Below, one piece after another: positions 1-10,198 of a stretch of 64,000 nucleotides of DNA (position 1 is the stretch's first letter; each line of letters opens with the position of its first letter). This stretch comes from Klebsiella electrica. GTDB lineage: Bacteria; Pseudomonadota; Gammaproteobacteria; Enterobacterales; Enterobacteriaceae. The notes beneath the pieces were generated by a model. That model had not been told where the DNA came from and ran no database searches. It saw only the letters and a list, made by a program, of their open reading frames with translations. The DNA lies in the NCBI RefSeq assembly GCF_006711645.1, contig NZ_CP041247.1, positions 1,178,001 through 1,242,000 on the forward strand, in the 5' to 3' direction. Both the position numbers and the translations under genes were made by a program.

Positions 1-310
1 GCGTTTCGTTATAGCTGTTTTCACCGTAGTTATCGGTGTGCCCATCTAACCGCGCGTGCGTAATCCCGGTAGACGCCAGGCGAGAGGCCATTTTCTGGAT
101 TTGCGCCAGACTATCGCTGCGCAGATGGTAGTCGTTTTTATCAAACAGGATGCTGTCGGACAAACCCAGAGACCAGTCGCCATCGCTTTGCGTAAAGCCG
201 TAAGACTGCATGGCGGCAACCTGTTCCTGAGAGAATTTTCCTTGCGGGGCCCGGCAGCCGGTGAGTAAAACCGCGGCCATCAGCGCGGGAGTAAAATATT
301 TCCTGATCAT
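1..310 (-). CDS. yfiB: YfiB, OmpA-like outer-membrane lipoprotein (3' part outside the window)
   Basis: This is the N-terminal part of YfiB, the outer-membrane lipoprotein of the YfiBNR system that sequesters the periplasmic inhibitor YfiR and so activates the cyclase DgcN. The start at 310 gives a short hydrophobic signal ending in a lipobox (LLTGC, Cys19). It is followed by an OmpA-like segment with the peptidoglycan-binding signature DGHTDNYG near residues 86-93, close to the window edge. It lies 11 bp after dgcN on the same strand, as the last gene of yfiR-dgcN-yfiB. The C-terminus is missing only because the window starts here. Confidence 0.9.
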   Translation of the reverse strand, partial: MIRKYFTPALMAAVLLTGCRAPQGKFSQEQVAAMQSYGFTQSDGDWSLGLSDSILFDKNDYHLRSDSLAQIQKMASRLASTGITHARLDGHTDNYGENSYNET

Positions 311-321
311 GGTTGTTCCTT

Positions 322-1545
322 TTATTTTTGTCCTTGCGCAAGACGCCGGTGTTTCATCCGATACATATTTTGATCGGCGAACTCCTGCAGGTTCTCCGCG
401 CACGCGTGTTCCCAGGCCAGCGCGTAGCCGATGCTGAGTGACAGGGTCGTAGTGTGGCCGTTATGCAGATTAAACGGCTTGAGAAACTGGCCGGATAACG
501 ATACGCAGAGCGCCTTCACTTCCGCCTCTGAGTGAACGTCACGTAGCAAGATTGCGAATTCGTCACCGCCTAAACGCCAGGCCTGATGGCGCTTGCTGGC
601 AAAACTCATCAGCCGGCTGGCGACTTCGATGAGGACCTTGTCGCCCGTCGCATGACCCCAGTTATCATTAATCAGCTTAAAATTATCGCCATCAAGAAAG
701 AGTAGCGCCGAACTGCGTCTGGCGGTCTCATCTTTCATTAATGTACTGATAACGTTGCGAAACGCAGCGCGATTGGCCAGCCCGGTGAGAGGATCGTGCA
801 ACGAGGTGCGTAACAGCTGGGCATTTTTAGCCTGTAGCTGCTGCTGCCAGTCCTCCATTTCACCCAACAGGCTATTAAAGTCCTGGGCAAACAGATGGAA
901 CTCCTCGATACGCTCTTCAGGGACCCGGCGGGAGAAGTGGCGGTTTTCCCGGATATCATGGACCACCTCGGTAATGCTTTGTAAGGCGGCGACGATACCG
1001 TGGTGCAGAGAATGCGTCAGCAATAAGGCGATGAATGAGGCCAGCAGAATACTGCCGGTTAACACGATAATGGATATGCCGAGGAAGTGGCTTATCAGGC
1101 TGTCCAGCGCCGTCAGCCGAAGTTCGCCGATGACCTTCCCCTGATGCCAGATTGGCTGGGTTGTGGGTTCGGGAAACAGCCATTGGCTGATGATGCCGCT
1201 GAGTTTTTCCTGCCGAACCAGGTCCGTATTACGCCAGACGGCAAAGTGATTTTGCTGGCTATCCAGTACCAGCGCTTCTGAGAACTGCCCCTGCTTTCCG
1301 AGCGTGGCCAGCGTCTCTTCTGCCGCGGCGCTATCAGCGAAAACCAGCGCCGCTTCAAGACTACGGCTCATTGTGGCGGCCGTCAGCGCCTGATTCTTCT
1401 GCGCATACTGTTTCAAGGTAAAGACTGATGCGGTACTCAGCAATAGCCAGACCAGGGTCATAGAGATAACAACGCTTATCACACTGATGCGGCGTAGTGC
1501 TCGTTTAAAAGTGGGGCGCGGAGCCTGAGAGAAATCCTTATTCAT
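322..1545 (-). CDS. dgcN: DgcN (YfiN) membrane diguanylate cyclase
   Basis: Inner-membrane diguanylate cyclase that makes c-di-GMP from two GTP and, in E. coli, also moves to the division site under envelope stress. The 407-residue protein has two membrane segments (about residues 22-44 and 155-178) flanking a periplasmic sensor domain, then a HAMP-like linker and a C-terminal GGDEF domain with an intact GGDEF signature at about residues 326-330. I chose the start at 1545 (MNKDFSQ) rather than an in-frame codon 18 bp upstream because it matches the family start. It overlaps the 3' end of yfiR by 8 bp, which suggests translational coupling with its own inhibitor. Confidence 0.93.
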   Translation of the reverse strand: MNKDFSQAPRPTFKRALRRISVISVVISMTLVWLLLSTASVFTLKQYAQKNQALTAATMSRSLEAALVFADSAAAEETLATLGKQGQFSEALVLDSQQNHFAVWRNTDLVRQEKLSGIISQWLFPEPTTQPIWHQGKVIGELRLTALDSLISHFLGISIIVLTGSILLASFIALLLTHSLHHGIVAALQSITEVVHDIRENRHFSRRVPEERIEEFHLFAQDFNSLLGEMEDWQQQLQAKNAQLLRTSLHDPLTGLANRAAFRNVISTLMKDETARRSSALLFLDGDNFKLINDNWGHATGDKVLIEVASRLMSFASKRHQAWRLGGDEFAILLRDVHSEAEVKALCVSLSGQFLKPFNLHNGHTTTLSLSIGYALAWEHACAENLQEFADQNMYRMKHRRLAQGQK

Positions 1546-2047
1546 GCGCGTTATTCCGGGCAAGCATCAGTACGTCTGGACTAACCCGCACACCGCTGTG
1601 TGTCAGGACATCCAGATTCACGGAGAATCTGACCCTTTTGTCATTTATGATCAGGCAAAAAGCACTGCCGATTGCACACTCGCTATTTTGTTCTGCAATG
1701 AGTAACAGGGGACGCGATGGGTATTCCGCCGTGAGCTTCGCCTGTTGAGAGGGCGACTCGCTGCCAAAATAAAATCCATCGCAGACCGTGTTCAGCGCTT
1801 CTTCTGTATTACGCACAATGACCGGTTTGTACGGTAAAGTCTCAGGTTGTTCCTGAGCCAGGCTGTAGGTATAACGCGAGGTAGAAAAAATACACAACCT
1901 GGGCGGGCCAGATAATGCTGGCCAGCGGGTATAGGTGACGATACCCGAAACAATAGCCCGGACATTTTTAGGCGCGTCTGCGGCAAAAGCGGGATAGCCC
2001 ACGATAAATAACAAAAAAATAAAAAAAAGACGGTAAAGCTCTTTCAT
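1538..2047 (-). CDS. yfiR: YfiR, periplasmic inhibitor of DgcN
   Basis: Periplasmic repressor that binds the periplasmic domain of DgcN and keeps it off; it is released by redox or envelope stress through YfiB. The 169-residue product starts at 2047 (MKELYRLF), followed by a hydrophobic signal peptide ending around FAADA. An upstream in-frame extension of 67 codons to 2248 runs through the aroF control region and is not expected to be translated. The mature part carries the family core ([14 protein letters not shown]) and conserved cysteines, including CAIGSAFC. First gene of yfiR-dgcN-yfiB, divergent from aroF. Confidence 0.92.
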   Translation of the reverse strand: MKELYRLFFIFLLFIVGYPAFAADAPKNVRAIVSGIVTYTRWPALSGPPRLCIFSTSRYTYSLAQEQPETLPYKPVIVRNTEEALNTVCDGFYFGSESPSQQAKLTAEYPSRPLLLIAEQNSECAIGSAFCLIINDKRVRFSVNLDVLTHSGVRVSPDVLMLARNNAHE

Positions 2048-2227
2048 TAACGGATCCGTCAGGTTCGTCGGGGTGCATGAATTGCAATCGCTGATGCCCG
2101 GCGCAGGATACCATTGTTGCTGGGGAGCGTCATTAATCGCCACCTTCGATTTGTGATAATTCTGGCCAGGATTATTCGTAAACCAGGATGGGTGAAAGGT
2201 GAGTTTTAGCATGGGGAAATATCGAGT

Positions 2228-2321
2228 TGTACTGATAACTTTACACATATAGCGAAATAAAGGGCCATTTAATTTGCTGGTGTAAATTAAAATTTACGGA
2301 TTATGGATTGAAATCTTTACT
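2228..2321 (+). promoter_or_regulatory. aroF-tyrA control region with three TyrR boxes
   Basis: Three TyrR-box-like palindromes (consensus TGTAAA-N6-TTTACA) precede aroF: TGTACT-N6-TTTACA at 2228-2245, the near-perfect TGTAAA-N6-TTTACG at 2281-2298, and a weaker TGGATT-N6-TTTACT at 2304-2321. The same three-box arrangement represses aroF-tyrA with tyrosine in E. coli. The promoter should overlap the last box, with a -10 near TATCGTT around 2330. The 346 bases between yfiR and aroF hold nothing else that I can recognise. Confidence 0.8.
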
Positions 2322-2393
2322 TTGTGTGGTATCGTTACGGCACTCCTCGCTGAGGAACCGACTATCGCAAACGAGCTACACAGGATCGCAATC

Positions 2394-3464
2394 ATGCAAA
2401 AAGACGCGCTGAATAACGTACATATTACCGACGAACAGGTTCTGATCACGCCGGATCAACTGAAAGCTGAATTCCCGCTGAGCCTCGAACAAGAAGCGCA
2501 AATTGCGCAGTCCCGTCAGACGATATCTGACATTATTGCCGGCCGCGATCCGCGTCTGCTGGTGGTGTGCGGACCTTGCTCGATTCACGATCCAGAGGCG
2601 GCAATTGAATATGCTCATCGTTTTAAAGCACTTGCCGAAGAGGTCAGCGATAGCCTCTACCTGGTCATGCGCGTCTATTTTGAAAAACCCCGTACTACCG
2701 TGGGCTGGAAAGGGTTGATTAACGATCCGCATATGGATGGCTCGTTTGATGTTGAAGGCGGCTTGAAGATTGCACGTCGCTTGCTGGTAGAGCTGGTGAA
2801 TATGGGATTACCGCTGGCGACAGAAGCTCTGGATCCAAACAGCCCGCAGTACCTCGGCGATCTGTTTAGCTGGTCGGCTATCGGCGCGCGCACCACCGAA
2901 TCTCAGACTCACCGTGAAATGGCTTCAGGTCTGTCAATGCCGGTTGGTTTTAAAAATGGTACCGACGGTAGCCTGTCAACGGCCATTAACGCGATGCGCG
3001 CCGCGGCGATGCCGCACCGCTTCGTCGGGATTAACCAGGCCGGCCAGGTTTGCCTGCTGCAAACCCAGGGCAATCCGAACGGCCACGTTATTCTGCGCGG
3101 CGGTAAAGCCCCTAACTACGGTCCGGAAGATGTCGAAAAATGTGAAAAAGAGATGGCTCAGGCGGGACTGAAACCGTCGCTGATGGTAGATTGCAGTCAT
3201 GGGAATTCTAATAAAGACTACCGCCGCCAGCCTGCGGTTGCGGAATCCGTCGTCGCACAGATTAAAGATGGTAATCGTTCCATCATTGGTCTGATGATCG
3301 AAAGTAATATCCACGAAGGTAATCAGTCTTCTGAGCAGCCGCGTTGTGATATGAAATACGGCGTGTCCGTCACCGATGCCTGCATCAGCTGGGAAACGAC
3401 TGATGCACTGCTCCGCGAACTGGATCAAGATCTGCGCGGTCATCTGGCGGCTCGTCTGGGGTAA
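2394..3464 (+). CDS. aroF: AroF, tyrosine-sensitive DAHP synthase
   Basis: 3-deoxy-D-arabino-heptulosonate-7-phosphate synthase condenses phosphoenolpyruvate and erythrose 4-phosphate, the first step of the shikimate pathway; AroF is the tyrosine-inhibited isozyme. The 356 residues match E. coli AroF along the whole length, including VVCGPCSIHDP with the metal-binding Cys and the VDCSHGNSNKDYR segment. I set the start at 2394 (MQKDALN); the open frame runs 24 codons further upstream but those overlap the promoter. First gene of the aroF-tyrA operon, with 9 bases to tyrA. Regulation is by the TyrR boxes upstream. Confidence 0.97.
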   Translation: MQKDALNNVHITDEQVLITPDQLKAEFPLSLEQEAQIAQSRQTISDIIAGRDPRLLVVCGPCSIHDPEAAIEYAHRFKALAEEVSDSLYLVMRVYFEKPRTTVGWKGLINDPHMDGSFDVEGGLKIARRLLVELVNMGLPLATEALDPNSPQYLGDLFSWSAIGARTTESQTHREMASGLSMPVGFKNGTDGSLSTAINAMRAAAMPHRFVGINQAGQVCLLQTQGNPNGHVILRGGKAPNYGPEDVEKCEKEMAQAGLKPSLMVDCSHGNSNKDYRRQPAVAESVVAQIKDGNRSIIGLMIESNIHEGNQSSEQPRCDMKYGVSVTDACISWETTDALLRELDQDLRGHLAARLG

Positions 3465-3473
3465 GAGGATAGT

Positions 3474-4595
3474 ATGGTTGCTGAACTGACCGCGTTACGC
3501 GATCAAATTGATGAAGTCGATAAGGCGCTGCTGGGGCTACTGGCTAAGCGCCTGGAGCTGGTCGCTGAAGTCGGAGAGGTCAAAAGCCAGTATGGGCTGC
3601 CGATTTACGTCCCGGAGCGGGAAGCTGCGATGCTGGCTTCCCGGCGCGAAGAGGCGTCGGCGCTGGGTGTTCCGCCCGATCTTATCGAAGACGTGCTGCG
3701 TCGCGTCATGCGCGAGTCATATTCCAGCGAGAATGATAAAGGCTTCAAAACGCTGTGTCCGAATCTGCGCCCGGTGGTGATTGTCGGCGGCGGCGGGCAG
3801 ATGGGGCGCCTGTTTGAGAAAATGCTGACGCTTTCAGGCTACCAGGTACGTATCCTGGAGAAAGACGACTGGGCGCGGGCTGCGGACATTGTTGCCGATG
3901 CCGGAATGGTCATCGTCAGCGTGCCTATTCATGCGACGGTCGATACAATTGGTCAGTTGCCGCCGTTACCGGCAGACTGCATCCTGGTCGATCTGGCGTC
4001 GGTGAAAGCGGAACCTTTACAGGCGATGCTGGCCGCGCACCGTGGTCCGGTACTGGGTCTGCACCCGATGTTCGGGCCCGATAGCGGCAGCCTGGCGAAG
4101 CAGGTGGTGGTTTACTGCGATGGTCGTCAGCCGGAGGCGTATCAGTGGTTCCTTGAGCAGATTCAGGTCTGGGGCGCGCGTCTGCACCGTATCAGCGCCG
4201 TTGAACATGACCAGAATATGGCTTTTATTCAGGCGCTACGTCACTTTGCAACCTTTGCTTACGGCCTGCATCTGGCGGAAGAAAACGTTCGCCTGGAACA
4301 GCTGTTGGCGCTGTCCTCACCGATTTACCGCCTTGAGCTGGCGATGGTTGGCCGCCTGTTTGCGCAGGATCCGCAGCTGTATGCGGATATTATTATGTCG
4401 TCGGAAAACAATCTGGCGCTGATTAAACGCTACTACCAGCGCTTTGGTGAAGCGATTGGCCTGTTGGAGCAGGGGGATAAACAGGCGTTTATCGACAGCT
4501 TCCGTAAAGTGGAGCACTGGTTTGGCGATTATGCCCAGCGCTTCCAGAGCGAAAGTCGGACGCTGCTGCGTCAGGCAAATGATAACCGGCAGTAA
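3474..4595 (+). CDS. tyrA: TyrA, bifunctional chorismate mutase / prephenate dehydrogenase
   Basis: Two-step enzyme of tyrosine synthesis: the N-terminal AroQ-type chorismate mutase (about residues 1-90) makes prephenate. The NAD-dependent dehydrogenase domain, with the dinucleotide-binding loop [10 protein letters not shown] near residues 103-112, then makes 4-hydroxyphenylpyruvate. Length is 373 residues, as in E. coli. The [11 protein letters not shown] segment of the prephenate-binding site is intact. Translation probably starts at 3474 behind an AAGAGGA ribosome-binding site. A terminator follows 20 bp after the stop. Confidence 0.97.
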
Positions 4596-4615
4596 CGGAA
4601 AAGCGTATATAATCA

Positions 4616-4648
4616 AAGCCAGAGGGGAAACCCGCTGGCTTTTTTTAT
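4616..4648 (+). terminator. Rho-independent terminator of aroF-tyrA
   Basis: An AAAGCCAG...CTGGCTTT stem extended by GGG/CCC around one mismatch, with a GAAA-type loop, is followed by seven Ts. It ends the aroF-tyrA transcript. The ribosome-binding site of the next gene begins directly after the T tract. Confidence 0.85.
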
Positions 4649-4661
4649 AGGGATGAAAACG

Positions 4662-5534
4662 ATGGCTGAACCACAACCGCTGTTTGATTACGCAGGGCAT
4701 CTGCCGGAATGTCCGACCTGGAGTGAAGCCGAGCAGGCGCTCTACTGGGCCGATATTCTGGAGTGTGAAATTCACCGTTACGACATCCGCAGCGGCGAAC
4801 ATCAGGTTCTGCAGTTTCCCGAAGAAGTGGGTTGCTTTGCCCTGCGTGAGAAAGGGGGCTTCATTGTGGCGTTACGCAGCGCTATCTGGCTTACCGATGC
4901 CCACGGCCTGCTGCGGCGTAAAATTTGTGATAATCCGGGCAATCCTCAGCTGGCACGCTTTAACGATGGCGGCACCGATCGCGACGGGCGTTTTTATGCC
5001 GGTACATTCTGGGGGCCGGGCGATTATAACGGCGCGCTGTTAATGCGTATCAACCACGATCTGACGCCTCGGGTGATTCAGTGCGATATCCATGGCGCCA
5101 ACGGTCTGGCCTTTAGCGCCGACAGGCGTTGGATGTACACCTCGGATACGCCAAATGCCGTTATCTACCGCACTCCGCTGGATGAGCAGGGCGAACCCGG
5201 CAAACGCGAAGTTTTTCGTCGGTTTCAGCCTGGGGAAGGCATCCCTGACGGGGCGGCCGTGGATGAAGAGGGTTGCTACTGGAGTGCGATGTTTGATGGC
5301 TGGCGTATCGCCCGTTTTTCACCGACCGGTGAACAGCTGGAAGAGTACCGATTGCCGGTGCGCTGCCCGACAATGGTCTGTTTTGGCGCAGAGGATATGC
5401 GTACGTTGTACATCACGACCACGCGGGAAAATATGTCTGCCGACGAAGTCCGGCAATATCCGCTTTCCGGCGCGATCTTCACCCTGCCGGTGGCGGTGGC
5501 AGGGATGAAGAAACCCGTATTTACAGAGCGTTAG
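4662..5534 (+). CDS. SMP-30/gluconolactonase/LRE-family sugar lactonase-like protein
   Basis: A 290-residue six-bladed beta-propeller protein of the SMP-30/regucalcin/gluconolactonase family, metal-dependent enzymes that usually hydrolyse sugar lactones. Family hallmarks are visible: LPECPTWSE with the likely metal-binding Glu near the N-terminus, [15 protein letters not shown] with the conserved Asn, and [20 protein letters not shown]. No signal peptide, so cytoplasmic. I prefer the ATG at 4662 over 4653 because the AGGGA sequence abuts the latter but is correctly spaced for the former. It stands between tyrA and pheA, which are direct neighbours in E. coli, and its stop overlaps that of pheA by 4 bp. 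The substrate is unknown. Confidence 0.85.
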   Translation: MAEPQPLFDYAGHLPECPTWSEAEQALYWADILECEIHRYDIRSGEHQVLQFPEEVGCFALREKGGFIVALRSAIWLTDAHGLLRRKICDNPGNPQLARFNDGGTDRDGRFYAGTFWGPGDYNGALLMRINHDLTPRVIQCDIHGANGLAFSADRRWMYTSDTPNAVIYRTPLDEQGEPGKREVFRRFQPGEGIPDGAAVDEEGCYWSAMFDGWRIARFSPTGEQLEEYRLPVRCPTMVCFGAEDMRTLYITTTRENMSADEVRQYPLSGAIFTLPVAVAGMKKPVFTER

Positions 5535-6691
5535 ATAGGGTCGACCGGCACGACGTTTTCGCCTGGGTAGCAACCCAGAACCTTCATGGAACGAGTAATC
5601 TCGGCCAGTTCTTTTAATGCCTTACGCATCGGCATTGAGTCCAGGTTGGCCTGGATATCCAGATAAAACATCTCTTCCCACGGATTGCCGTGAATCGGAC
5701 GAGATTCCAGCTTGGTCATGATCAGGTTGTGATTGCGCAGCACCAGCAGCGCTTCAACCAGCGCACCAGCCTGCTGGCCGGTTGCCATGAGCAGTGTGGT
5801 TTTGGCCGGTACCTGATCGGAAACATTCACCGCTTTACGTGCCAGCACCAGGAAACGGGTGATGTTTTGCGTCTGATTTGCCTGGCAATGTTCAAGAACC
5901 TGCAGGCCATACAGCGCGCCACCGGCTTCGCTACCCAGCGCGGCAACGCCCGGCGAGTTCGCCTGCGCCACTTTTTCCATTGCCGCAGAGGTACTTTCCG
6001 TGTATTCGATTTTCCAGTGCGGATAACGGCTCAGGTACTGGCTGCACTGCTGGAACGGCTGAGGGTGACTGTATACGGTCTGAATGTGCTGCGGATCGGT
6101 TGAAGCCGAGACCAGAACGCAGTGATCGATTGGGATCGTGAGTTCACCGACGATCGACAGGCTGGTATGTTGCAACAGATCGTAGACATCGTTGATGCCA
6201 CCGGAGCTGGTATTTTCGATAGGAACGACCGCGTAGTCGGCCTGACCGGTTTCCACCTGGTTAAAGATATCGGCAAATTTCGCGCAGCCGCTCTCAATAA
6301 ACTGTTCGAAATGGCGCGCCGCGTACTGGCGTGCGGCCAGATGTGAATATGACCCTTTTGGTCCCAGGAAAGCCACGCGCGCTGAATGCGGATTGATTTT
6401 ATTCAGATGCTGTTGCAGCAGCGTTTGCTGGGTGAGAACGGAATCCTCGATGATCAGCTGAAACAGGCGGGTGATGTAGTGGGCATCCAGATGGTGGTTT
6501 TTCCCCAGCGTAATCAGGCGCTCCAGTAGATCGCGCTCGCGGTCGATATCACGAACCGGACGGTGCGATGCCAGCTTTGCTTTACCGACCTCTACAGCCA
6601 GTCCGCGGCGTTCCGCCAGCAGCGCGAGCAGTTTTTCATCCAGAGCGCTGATCTTATCGCGCAGAGCCAGTAACGGGTTTTCCTCGGTCAT
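5531..6691 (-). CDS. pheA: PheA, bifunctional chorismate mutase / prephenate dehydratase
   Basis: Phenylalanine-branch enzyme of 386 residues. An N-terminal AroQ chorismate mutase (about residues 1-100) is followed by the prephenate dehydratase domain, with the conserved [18 protein letters not shown] region, and a C-terminal ACT-type regulatory domain containing the phenylalanine-binding ESRP segment. I use the start at 6691 (MTEENPLL); the frame stays open upstream through the attenuator but that is leader RNA. Controlled by the pheL attenuator immediately upstream and convergent with the SMP-30-like gene. Confidence 0.97.
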   Translation of the reverse strand: MTEENPLLALRDKISALDEKLLALLAERRGLAVEVGKAKLASHRPVRDIDRERDLLERLITLGKNHHLDAHYITRLFQLIIEDSVLTQQTLLQQHLNKINPHSARVAFLGPKGSYSHLAARQYAARHFEQFIESGCAKFADIFNQVETGQADYAVVPIENTSSGGINDVYDLLQHTSLSIVGELTIPIDHCVLVSASTDPQHIQTVYSHPQPFQQCSQYLSRYPHWKIEYTESTSAAMEKVAQANSPGVAALGSEAGGALYGLQVLEHCQANQTQNITRFLVLARKAVNVSDQVPAKTTLLMATGQQAGALVEALLVLRNHNLIMTKLESRPIHGNPWEEMFYLDIQANLDSMPMRKALKELAEITRSMKVLGCYPGENVVPVDPI

Positions 6692-6723
6692 ATGTGTTGC
6701 CTTTCTTGTTATTGATTTATCAA

Positions 6724-6752
6724 TAAAAAAGGCCTCCCTTTTGGGAGGCCTT
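6724..6752 (-). terminator. pheA attenuator terminator
   Basis: On the minus strand AAGGCCTCCC-AAAA-GGGAGGCCTT followed by a T run forms a strong intrinsic terminator between pheL and pheA. This is the terminator arm of the classic phenylalanine attenuator; stalling on the Phe codons of pheL favours the alternative antiterminator. Confidence 0.9.
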
Positions 6753-6798
6753 GTTGTTCGTCTTCGCATTCTTTATCACACGACGAATCGCCTCCCGT

Positions 6799-6846
6799 TC
6801 AGGGGAAGGTAAAAAAGAATGCGAAGAAGAACGCTAGTCGTTTCAC
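6799..6846 (-). CDS. pheL: PheL, phenylalanine-rich leader peptide
   Basis: A 15-codon leader that reads (M)KRLAFFFAFFFTFP, with seven Phe codons in two runs. It is the ribosome-stalling sensor of charged tRNA-Phe for attenuation of pheA. The last eleven residues equal E. coli PheL. The start is GTG at 6846-6844; a good AAGGA Shine-Dalgarno lies 7 bases upstream and no ATG is suitably placed. The stop is followed by the antiterminator/terminator region. Confidence 0.88.
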   Translation of the reverse strand: MKRLAFFFAFFFTFP

Positions 6847-6873
6847 AATGAATTCCTTTGCTCAGTTGAGATT

Positions 6874-6903
6874 ACAGTACCCGTACTGTTTTCATCCTGT
6901 CAA
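6874..6903 (-). promoter_or_regulatory. pheL-pheA promoter
   Basis: On the minus strand a perfect TTGACA -35 (6903-6898) is separated by 18 bp from a TACTGT -10 (6879-6874). The -35 element abuts the T tract of the raiA terminator, so raiA ends and pheL begins with almost no spacer. Confidence 0.7.
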
Positions 6904-6928
6904 TAAAAAACGCGCCCGAAGGCGCGTG
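6904..6928 (-). terminator. raiA terminator
   Basis: Minus-strand CGCGCC-TTCG-GGCGCG hairpin with a UUCG tetraloop followed by six Ts, 25 bp after the raiA stop. Confidence 0.88.
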
Positions 6929-6953
6929 GCGTTACACAATATTAAGTTAAGGA

Positions 6954-7370
<417 letters not shown>

Positions 7371-7511
7371 TTAATGTCGCTTTTTGTCAACGAATTCATT
7401 TTGTGAGGCAGGGCAGGAACAGGTGAGATTTTTCTTGTCGGAAAGGGGAAAGAGAGTCATATTTGATAGGATACCCCGGCGCTAAAACGCTTCAGCTCTG
7501 GGGGCTTAACC

Positions 7512-7543
7512 ATAAAAAACGGCAGCTCGCGGCTGCCGTTTTG
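7512..7543 (-). terminator. bamD terminator
   Basis: Minus-strand ACGGCAGC-CGCG-AGCTGCCGT-type hairpin followed by a T run, just after the bamD stop. The upstream A run means it can work weakly in the other direction too. Confidence 0.8.
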
Positions 7544-7559
7544 CTTATCTGAAAAACAC

Positions 7560-8297
7560 TCAGGTGTTTTTACTGTTCGCGGCGATAATTTTCGCCACCT
7601 TGTCTGCCTGAGCGTTCATTTGCATCTGACGGTAGGCGTTTTCCATTTTCGGTAGCGCATCGCGAGTCGCCTGGGTATCCGGGTAGCTGCGCAGCATACC
7701 ATCGACACGGTTCACGACGGCAACCCATGCGCCGCGGTCGGTGTAGTAATCAACGACCGACAGCTCGTACTTAGCCAGGCGATCCTTCAGGAACACCATA
7801 CGTTTGTAGGCGTCGGTCGCATACTGGCTGTTTGGGTAGCCACGTACCAGTTTGGAGAAGTCGTTAAAGGCATCGCGAGCGTGCTGCGGGTCGCGGTCGG
7901 AGCGATCGACCCCGAAGAATCCTTGCAGCGCACTGTCATCCAACGCCATATTTGTCAGGCCACGCATATAAATGACGTAATCAATGTTAGGATGCGTAGG
8001 GTTCAGACGAACGAAGCGGTCGATGGCTGCCTGAGCCAGCGGCAGATCGGCATTTTTGTAATACGCATAAATCAGGTCCAGCTGTACCTGTTGGGAATAA
8101 GGACCGAACGGGTAGCGGTTATCCAACGCTTCCAGTTGCGTTATTGCCTGTTTCCAGTTACCGTCCTGCAGCTTTTGCTGTGCGGTCGCATAGATTTCAT
8201 TCGGCGGATTATCAGGCACCTCTTCCTTTGAGCCGGAGCAACCCACCAAAGCCAGGCTCAGTGTGGCCGCTGCCACCAGGTATTTCATGCGCGTCAT
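7560..8297 (-). CDS. bamD: BamD, outer-membrane assembly lipoprotein
   Basis: Essential lipoprotein of the BAM complex that, with BamA, folds beta-barrel proteins into the outer membrane. The 245-residue protein has a type II signal (lipobox LVGC, Cys20) followed by repeated TPR-like helices; sequence is almost identical to E. coli BamD (YfiO), for example [19 protein letters not shown]. Transcribed divergently from rluD. The 131-bp intergenic region must hold both promoters; I could not pick out convincing boxes there. Confidence 0.97.
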   Translation of the reverse strand: MTRMKYLVAAATLSLALVGCSGSKEEVPDNPPNEIYATAQQKLQDGNWKQAITQLEALDNRYPFGPYSQQVQLDLIYAYYKNADLPLAQAAIDRFVRLNPTHPNIDYVIYMRGLTNMALDDSALQGFFGVDRSDRDPQHARDAFNDFSKLVRGYPNSQYATDAYKRMVFLKDRLAKYELSVVDYYTDRGAWVAVVNRVDGMLRSYPDTQATRDALPKMENAYRQMQMNAQADKVAKIIAANSKNT

Positions 8298-8428
8298 GAC
8301 GTTTTGACTTCCTCAAAATGTTTATGCGGGAGAATCTCTGTTCCTGCTCCCGATTAAGACCAGCTACAATAGCACACTATATTAAACGGCAAAGCCGTAA
8401 AACCCAACGTTAAACGAAGAAGCTGTAT

Positions 8429-9409
8429 ATGGCACAACGAGTACAACTCACCGCAACGGTGTCCGAAAATCAACTCGGTCAACGCTTAGATCAGGCTTTG
8501 GCCGAAATGTTCCCGGATTATTCGCGTTCGCGTATAAAAGAATGGATCCTTGACCAGCGAGTGCTGGTAAATGGCGCTGTCAGCGACAAGCCGAAAGAAA
8601 AAGTGTTAGGGGGAGAGAGCGTCTCCATCGATGTTGAAATCGAAGAAGACGTACGCTTCGAGCCGCAGGATATTCCGCTCAATATCGTCTACGAAGATGA
8701 TGACATCCTCGTGATTAATAAACCGCGCGATCTGGTTGTTCACCCAGGCGCGGGCAACCCCGACGGTACTGTGCTGAATGCGCTGCTGCACTATTATCCG
8801 CCGATTGCCGACGTGCCGCGCGCGGGTATTGTTCACCGTCTGGATAAAGATACGACCGGTCTGATGGTCGTAGCGAAAACCATCCCGGCGCAAACTCGTC
8901 TGGTGGAATCGCTGCAGCTGCGTGAAATCACCCGTGAGTATGAAGCGGTGGCCATTGGTCACATGACATCGGGCGGGACGGTAGAAGAACCTATCAGCCG
9001 TCACCCGACGAAACGCACGCATATGGCGGTGCACCCGATGGGGAAACCGGCGGTCACGCATTACCGTATTATGGAGCACTTCCGTATTCACACGCGTCTG
9101 CGTCTGCGTCTGGAAACCGGCCGTACTCACCAGATTCGTGTGCATATGGCCCACATCACCCATCCGCTGGTGGGCGATCAGGTCTATGGCGGCCGCCCGC
9201 GTCCGCCGAAAGGTGCATCGGAAGCGTTTATCAGCGCGCTGCGTAAGTTTGACCGTCAGGCGCTGCACGCGACGATGTTACGTCTGTATCACCCGATCAG
9301 CGGCATAGAGATGGAATGGCATGCGCCGATTCCTCAGGATATGGTTGAGCTGATTGAGGCAATGCGTGCAGATTATGAAGATCACAAGGACGATATTGAC
9401 TGGCTATGA
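8429..9409 (+). CDS. rluD: RluD, 23S rRNA pseudouridine(1911/1915/1917) synthase
   Basis: Pseudouridine synthase that modifies helix 69 of 23S rRNA. It has an N-terminal S4 RNA-binding domain (about residues 17-75) and an RluA-type catalytic domain with the HRLDKDTTG motif, whose Asp is the nucleophile. Length 326, as in E. coli. The stop overlaps the start of pgeF (ATGA), so the two are translationally coupled. Confidence 0.96.
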   Translation: MAQRVQLTATVSENQLGQRLDQALAEMFPDYSRSRIKEWILDQRVLVNGAVSDKPKEKVLGGESVSIDVEIEEDVRFEPQDIPLNIVYEDDDILVINKPRDLVVHPGAGNPDGTVLNALLHYYPPIADVPRAGIVHRLDKDTTGLMVVAKTIPAQTRLVESLQLREITREYEAVAIGHMTSGGTVEEPISRHPTKRTHMAVHPMGKPAVTHYRIMEHFRIHTRLRLRLETGRTHQIRVHMAHITHPLVGDQVYGGRPRPPKGASEAFISALRKFDRQALHATMLRLYHPISGIEMEWHAPIPQDMVELIEAMRADYEDHKDDIDWL

Positions 9410-10137
9410 CTAAACTGATTGTACCGCAATGGCCTGTGCCGGAAGGCGTAGCTGCCTGTAGCTCCACACGTACTGGCGGCGTCAGTCAGCCTCCGTACGA
9501 CTCGCTCAATCTGGGCGCCCATTGCGGAGACAATCTGCAGCACGTGGAAGAAAACCGTCGGCGGATGTTTGCCGCAGGCGGACTGCCGTCGTATCCGGTC
9601 TGGCTGGAGCAGGTTCATGGCACCGCGGTGCTGACGCTGGACGGCGGGCCATATGAGTCAAAACGGGCGGATGCGTCATACTGCAATACACCGGGCACGG
9701 TGTGTGCGGTGATGACGGCGGACTGTCTGCCGGTTCTTTTTTGTAATCGCGCAGGGACGGAAGTTGCCGCTGCGCATGCCGGCTGGCGCGGATTATGCGA
9801 CGGGGTGCTGGAAGCAACGGTCGCATGTTTTGCCGATAAGCCGGAAAACATTCTCGCCTGGCTTGGCCCGGCGATCGGTCCCGAGGCTTTTGAGGTCGGT
9901 CCGGAAGTGCGGGATGCGTTTGTAGCAAAGGATGGGCAAGCGGAAGACGCTTTCCGCCCCGTCGGCGCGAAATATTTTGCTGATATCTATCGGCTGGCTC
10001 GTCAGCGCTTAGCCAATGTTGGCGTCACGCAGATCTTCGGCGGCGATCGCTGTACGCTAAGCGAAAAGGATGATTTTTTCTCTTATCGCCGCGATAGGAT
10101 GACGGGTCGTATGGCGAGTTTTATCTGGTTGAGATAA
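9406..10137 (+). CDS. pgeF: PgeF (YfiH), multicopper-oxidase-fold peptidoglycan editing factor / purine nucleoside phosphorylase family
   Basis: 243-residue member of the DUF152/YfiH family. E. coli YfiH removes wrongly incorporated L-Ser from peptidoglycan precursors, and relatives cleave purine nucleosides. The zinc-binding His and Cys residues are visible in LEQVHGTAV, TADCLPVLFC and AAHAGWRG. It overlaps rluD by 4 bp and is probably expressed from the rluD promoter; clpB starts 128 bp downstream from its own heat-shock promoter. Confidence 0.93.
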   Translation: MTKLIVPQWPVPEGVAACSSTRTGGVSQPPYDSLNLGAHCGDNLQHVEENRRRMFAAGGLPSYPVWLEQVHGTAVLTLDGGPYESKRADASYCNTPGTVCAVMTADCLPVLFCNRAGTEVAAAHAGWRGLCDGVLEATVACFADKPENILAWLGPAIGPEAFEVGPEVRDAFVAKDGQAEDAFRPVGAKYFADIYRLARQRLANVGVTQIFGGDRCTLSEKDDFFSYRRDRMTGRMASFIWLR

Positions 10138-10198
10138 CCTGGCGAATCAAGACGGTCCAGAAGGCAAATTTATTTTTCGCATAGTTCAGGTCTTTAAC

